DNA from: HGM04593 sp045647885
Lineage (GTDB): Bacteria; Bacteroidota; Bacteroidia; Bacteroidales; Bacteroidaceae
Length of the DNA stretch: 15,675 nucleotides
NCBI GenBank assembly: GCA_045647885.1
Contig: JAZRMX010000013.1
Coordinates: 1-15,675 of the forward strand
Direction: 5' to 3'
Positions 14,626-15,675 of the stretch are shown in pieces. Position numbers and translations under genes: made by a program. The notes beneath the pieces were generated by a model, which had not been told where the DNA came from, did no database searches, and worked only from the letters and a program-made list of their open reading frames with translations. Positions within the stretch are counted from its first letter, which is position 1; each line of letters opens with the position of its first letter.

Positions 14626-14973
14626 ATGCCAAGATCAGTAAATCACGTTGCTTCAAGAGCAAGAAGAAAGAAAATTTTAGGTTTGACCAGAGGTTACTTT
14701 GGTGCAAGAAAAAATGTGTGGACAGTTGCCAAGAATACTTGGGAGAAAGGTCTTACTTATGCGTTCCGCGACCGTCGTAACAAGAAACGCGAGTTCCGCG
14801 CTTTGTGGATCCAGCGTATCAACGCAGCCGCTCGTCTTGAGGGACTTTCTTACTCACAGTTGATGGGTGCTCTTCACAAGGCAGGTATCGAGATCAACCG
14901 TAAGGTTCTTGCCGACCTCGCTATGAACAACCCCGCAGCTTTCAAAGCTATTGTGGATAAGGTTAAGAAGTAA
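14626..14973 (+). CDS. rplT: 50S ribosomal protein L20
   Basis: This 115-residue basic protein is ribosomal protein bL20, which binds 23S rRNA early in 50S assembly and represses its own operon in several bacteria. The sequence is typical throughout: MPRSVNHVASRARRKKILG, the GYFGARKNVWTVAKN loop, RDRRNKKREFRALWIQRINAA and the GIEINRKVLADLA helix. The length is normal. The N-terminal third is the long RNA-binding extension. It is the last gene of the infC operon: a strong terminator begins 23 bases after the stop, and a structured RNA follows. The stem-loop just upstream may be its autoregulatory target. Confidence 0.97.
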   Translation: MPRSVNHVASRARRKKILGLTRGYFGARKNVWTVAKNTWEKGLTYAFRDRRNKKREFRALWIQRINAAARLEGLSYSQLMGALHKAGIEINRKVLADLAMNNPAAFKAIVDKVKK

Positions 14974-14995
14974 TTAAACTTCCATAGAGAAAGAG

Positions 14996-15028
14996 AACAG
15001 TCAGGTAACTACCTGGCTGTTTTTTTTG
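14996..15028 (+). terminator. Terminator of the infC-rpmI-rplT operon
   Basis: AACAGTCAGGTA (14996-15007) pairs with TACCTGGCTGTT (15010-15021), 12 pairs with one G-U. A T-run of eight bases (15020-15027) follows. Confidence 0.93.
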
Positions 15029-15087
15029 TCCTTGTGGTGGGTAAAATGTTATTTTACCTAAAAGTGCGAAAAAAACAGTGGTGGATA

Positions 15088-15118
15088 TTGTTTTTATTTA
15101 AAAAGGAAACTATATTTG
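15088..15118 (+). promoter_or_regulatory. Promoter for the 6S-like RNA
   Basis: TTG (15088-15090) and TATATTTG (15111-15118), spaced by 20 bases, form one of the best Bacteroidota promoters in the window. No protein gene follows; the predicted start, near 15124, coincides with the base of the long terminal stem described next. Confidence 0.7.
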
Positions 15119-15123
15119 TAATA

Positions 15124-15315
15124 GGTTTTGCTGTACGAGCGACTGGGAAACTCATCAAATTTTCTAGAAAACCGAGATTAAGCTTCTGTTTCCAATGGCG
15201 GGCCACATCCCTTCGGGGTAGCTTTAGAGAGCCGGTGGATTACAAAGGATAAGGGCACTCAAATCATTTTTCTCTCGGAGTTTCATCGTTCTCGTCGTGC
15301 AGCAAAACTTTTTTA
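15124..15315 (+). ncRNA. ssrS: 6S-like RNA (probable Bacteroidales-1 family)
   Basis: About 190 bases fold into a rod. A closing stem pairs 15125-15138 with 15295-15308: 14 pairs, one G-U. A second stem pairs GAAACTC (15147-15153) with GAGTTTC (15278-15284). A large, asymmetric A/T-rich bubble comes next. The tip is closed by CCAC (15203-15206) with GTGG (15235-15238) and contains a CCC-TTCG-GGG tetraloop hairpin (15209-15218) and a small second hairpin (15221-15232). The closing stem is followed directly by T6 (15309-15314), so it also serves as terminator. Size, rod shape and central bubble fit 6S RNA, which binds RNA polymerase as a promoter mimic. From memory, Bacteroidales-1 RNAs commonly lie downstream of the L20 gene and have been assigned to 6S RNA. 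Family membership is from structure and location, not a covariance search. Confidence 0.7.
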
Positions 15316-15338
15316 TATCGTTTTGGTTGTAATTTCTT

Positions 15339-15366
15339 CTCACCTACAAAACGGCTCACCTGCAAA
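15339..15366. repeat. Direct repeat CTCACCTRCAAA, two copies 16 bases apart
   Basis: Copies at 15339-15350 and 15355-15366 are identical except for one A/G difference. They lie about 25 bases after the 6S-like RNA. On the minus strand each reads TTTGYAGGTGAG. Function unknown; could be a paired protein-binding site. Confidence 0.5.
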
Positions 15367-15387
15367 GTCTAGGGGCTATGCAAAAAG

Positions 15388-15401
15388 TTAGATTAATCTA
15401 A
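15388..15401. repeat. 14-bp perfect palindrome
   Basis: TTAGATTAATCTAA is self-complementary over all 14 bases. It is A/T-rich and lacks a T-run, so it looks more like an operator or chance than a terminator. No gene on either side can be tied to it. Confidence 0.4.
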
Positions 15402-15526
15402 AATAAAATCCTTGATATTCCCCTTCTTCAAAGCGCGACATATTCTTTACTTAATCGCACAGCAAGAGTAACTTACAAAAAGGAAACCGGCACCGTTAAA
15501 GAATACTGCTTGGAGTAGCTCTGTTT

Positions 15527-15662
15527 TTGGGAACAGCGAATTTTGCTTGCAAAATCGGTAGCATCATCAGTGATTAGTCGCACGTAGTGCGGGTCACGAT
15601 TAGATGATGCTGCCAAAGACGCAGTTGATAATGCTTGCTGTTCCCAACCCGCGCTACGCGCG
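15527..15662. repeat. Nested inverted-repeat element
   Basis: Outer arms TTGGGAACAGC (15527-15537) and GCTGTTCCCAA (15637-15647) are perfect over 11 bp. Inside are ATTTTGC/GCAAAAT (15540-15546, 15549-15555), GGTAGCATCATC/GATGATGCTGCC (15557-15568, 15603-15614; 12 pairs, one G-U), GTGA/TCAC (15570-15573, 15594-15597) and CGCAC/GTGCG (15579-15583, 15587-15591). A CGCGC/GCGCG hairpin (15650-15662) abuts the right arm. The whole can fold as one branched structure on either strand. A minus-strand reading frame of 64 codons (15473-15667) runs through it and is open to the window edge, but I do not think it is a gene. The density of pairing resembles a REP/MITE-like dispersed element; no transposase is seen. 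Confidence 0.6.
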
Positions 15663-15675
15663 ACCATTTGCTGCA

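Noticed and set aside
15034..15252. 72-codon plus-strand frame downstream of rplT
   Set aside because: It spans a strong promoter and most of the structured 6S-like RNA, and the peptide resembles no family I know.
15473..15667. 64-codon minus-strand reading frame at the right edge
   Set aside because: It coincides with the nested inverted repeats, has no recognisable domain, no promoter or start context, and its composition follows the hairpins. It is open to the window edge, so a longer frame cannot be excluded.
1..15675. CRISPR arrays, tRNA or rRNA genes, insertion sequences
   Set aside because: No spaced repeat array, no cloverleaf, no rRNA core sequence and no transposase or integrase frame were seen.

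Overview
The window reads as a chromosomal housekeeping segment from a member of the Bacteroidota, most likely order Bacteroidales. Four things point there. Eight intergenic sites match the Bacteroidota promoter element TAnnTTTG exactly, several with a TTG/TTTG element 19-20 bases upstream. Start codons are preceded by A-rich leaders rather than Shine-Dalgarno motifs. The gene order ruvX-def-TPR-thrS-infC-rpmI-rplT is the Bacteroides-type order as I recall it. A long structured RNA lies just downstream of rplT, where the Bacteroidales-1 RNA family (later linked to 6S RNA) is known to sit. I cannot name genus or species.

Layout. (1) 32-1944: promoter, then a plus-strand run of a Bcp-type peroxiredoxin, an MscS channel and a PaaI-like thioesterase, closed by a perfect-palindrome terminator. 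(2) 2013-4524: a SulP transporter with a STAS domain faces a HAD phosphatase; a 44-bp perfect palindrome between them can terminate both. (3) 4587-6220: a cytosolic 5'-nucleotidase I family protein, then a TspO/MBR membrane protein; the TspO terminator overlaps the 3' end of a convergent CbpA-like co-chaperone gene (6199-7068, minus). (4) 7216-8251: a SPOR-domain lipoprotein and an L-rhamnose mutarotase-family protein two bases apart. (5) 8304-11376: ruvX, def and a large exported TPR protein that overlaps def by ATGA. (6) 11420-15028: the translation block thrS, infC, rpmI, rplT, with its own promoters, an unusual hairpin after thrS, and a compound RNA stem between rpmI and rplT that is a candidate L20 autoregulatory site. 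(7) 15029-15675: no protein gene I can support. It holds a promoter, a 6S-like RNA ending in its own U-tract, a direct repeat, a 14-bp palindrome, and at the right edge a dense nest of inverted repeats that looks like a dispersed structured element.

Most genes are ordinary. The items that deserve attention are RNA or DNA structures: the 6S-like RNA, the rpmI-rplT hairpin and the nested inverted repeats at 15527-15662. One protein observation also stands out: the 5'-nucleotidase looks like a tandem duplication of a HAD domain in which only the C-terminal copy kept the catalytic aspartates. I found no defence system, CRISPR array, transposase or tRNA.
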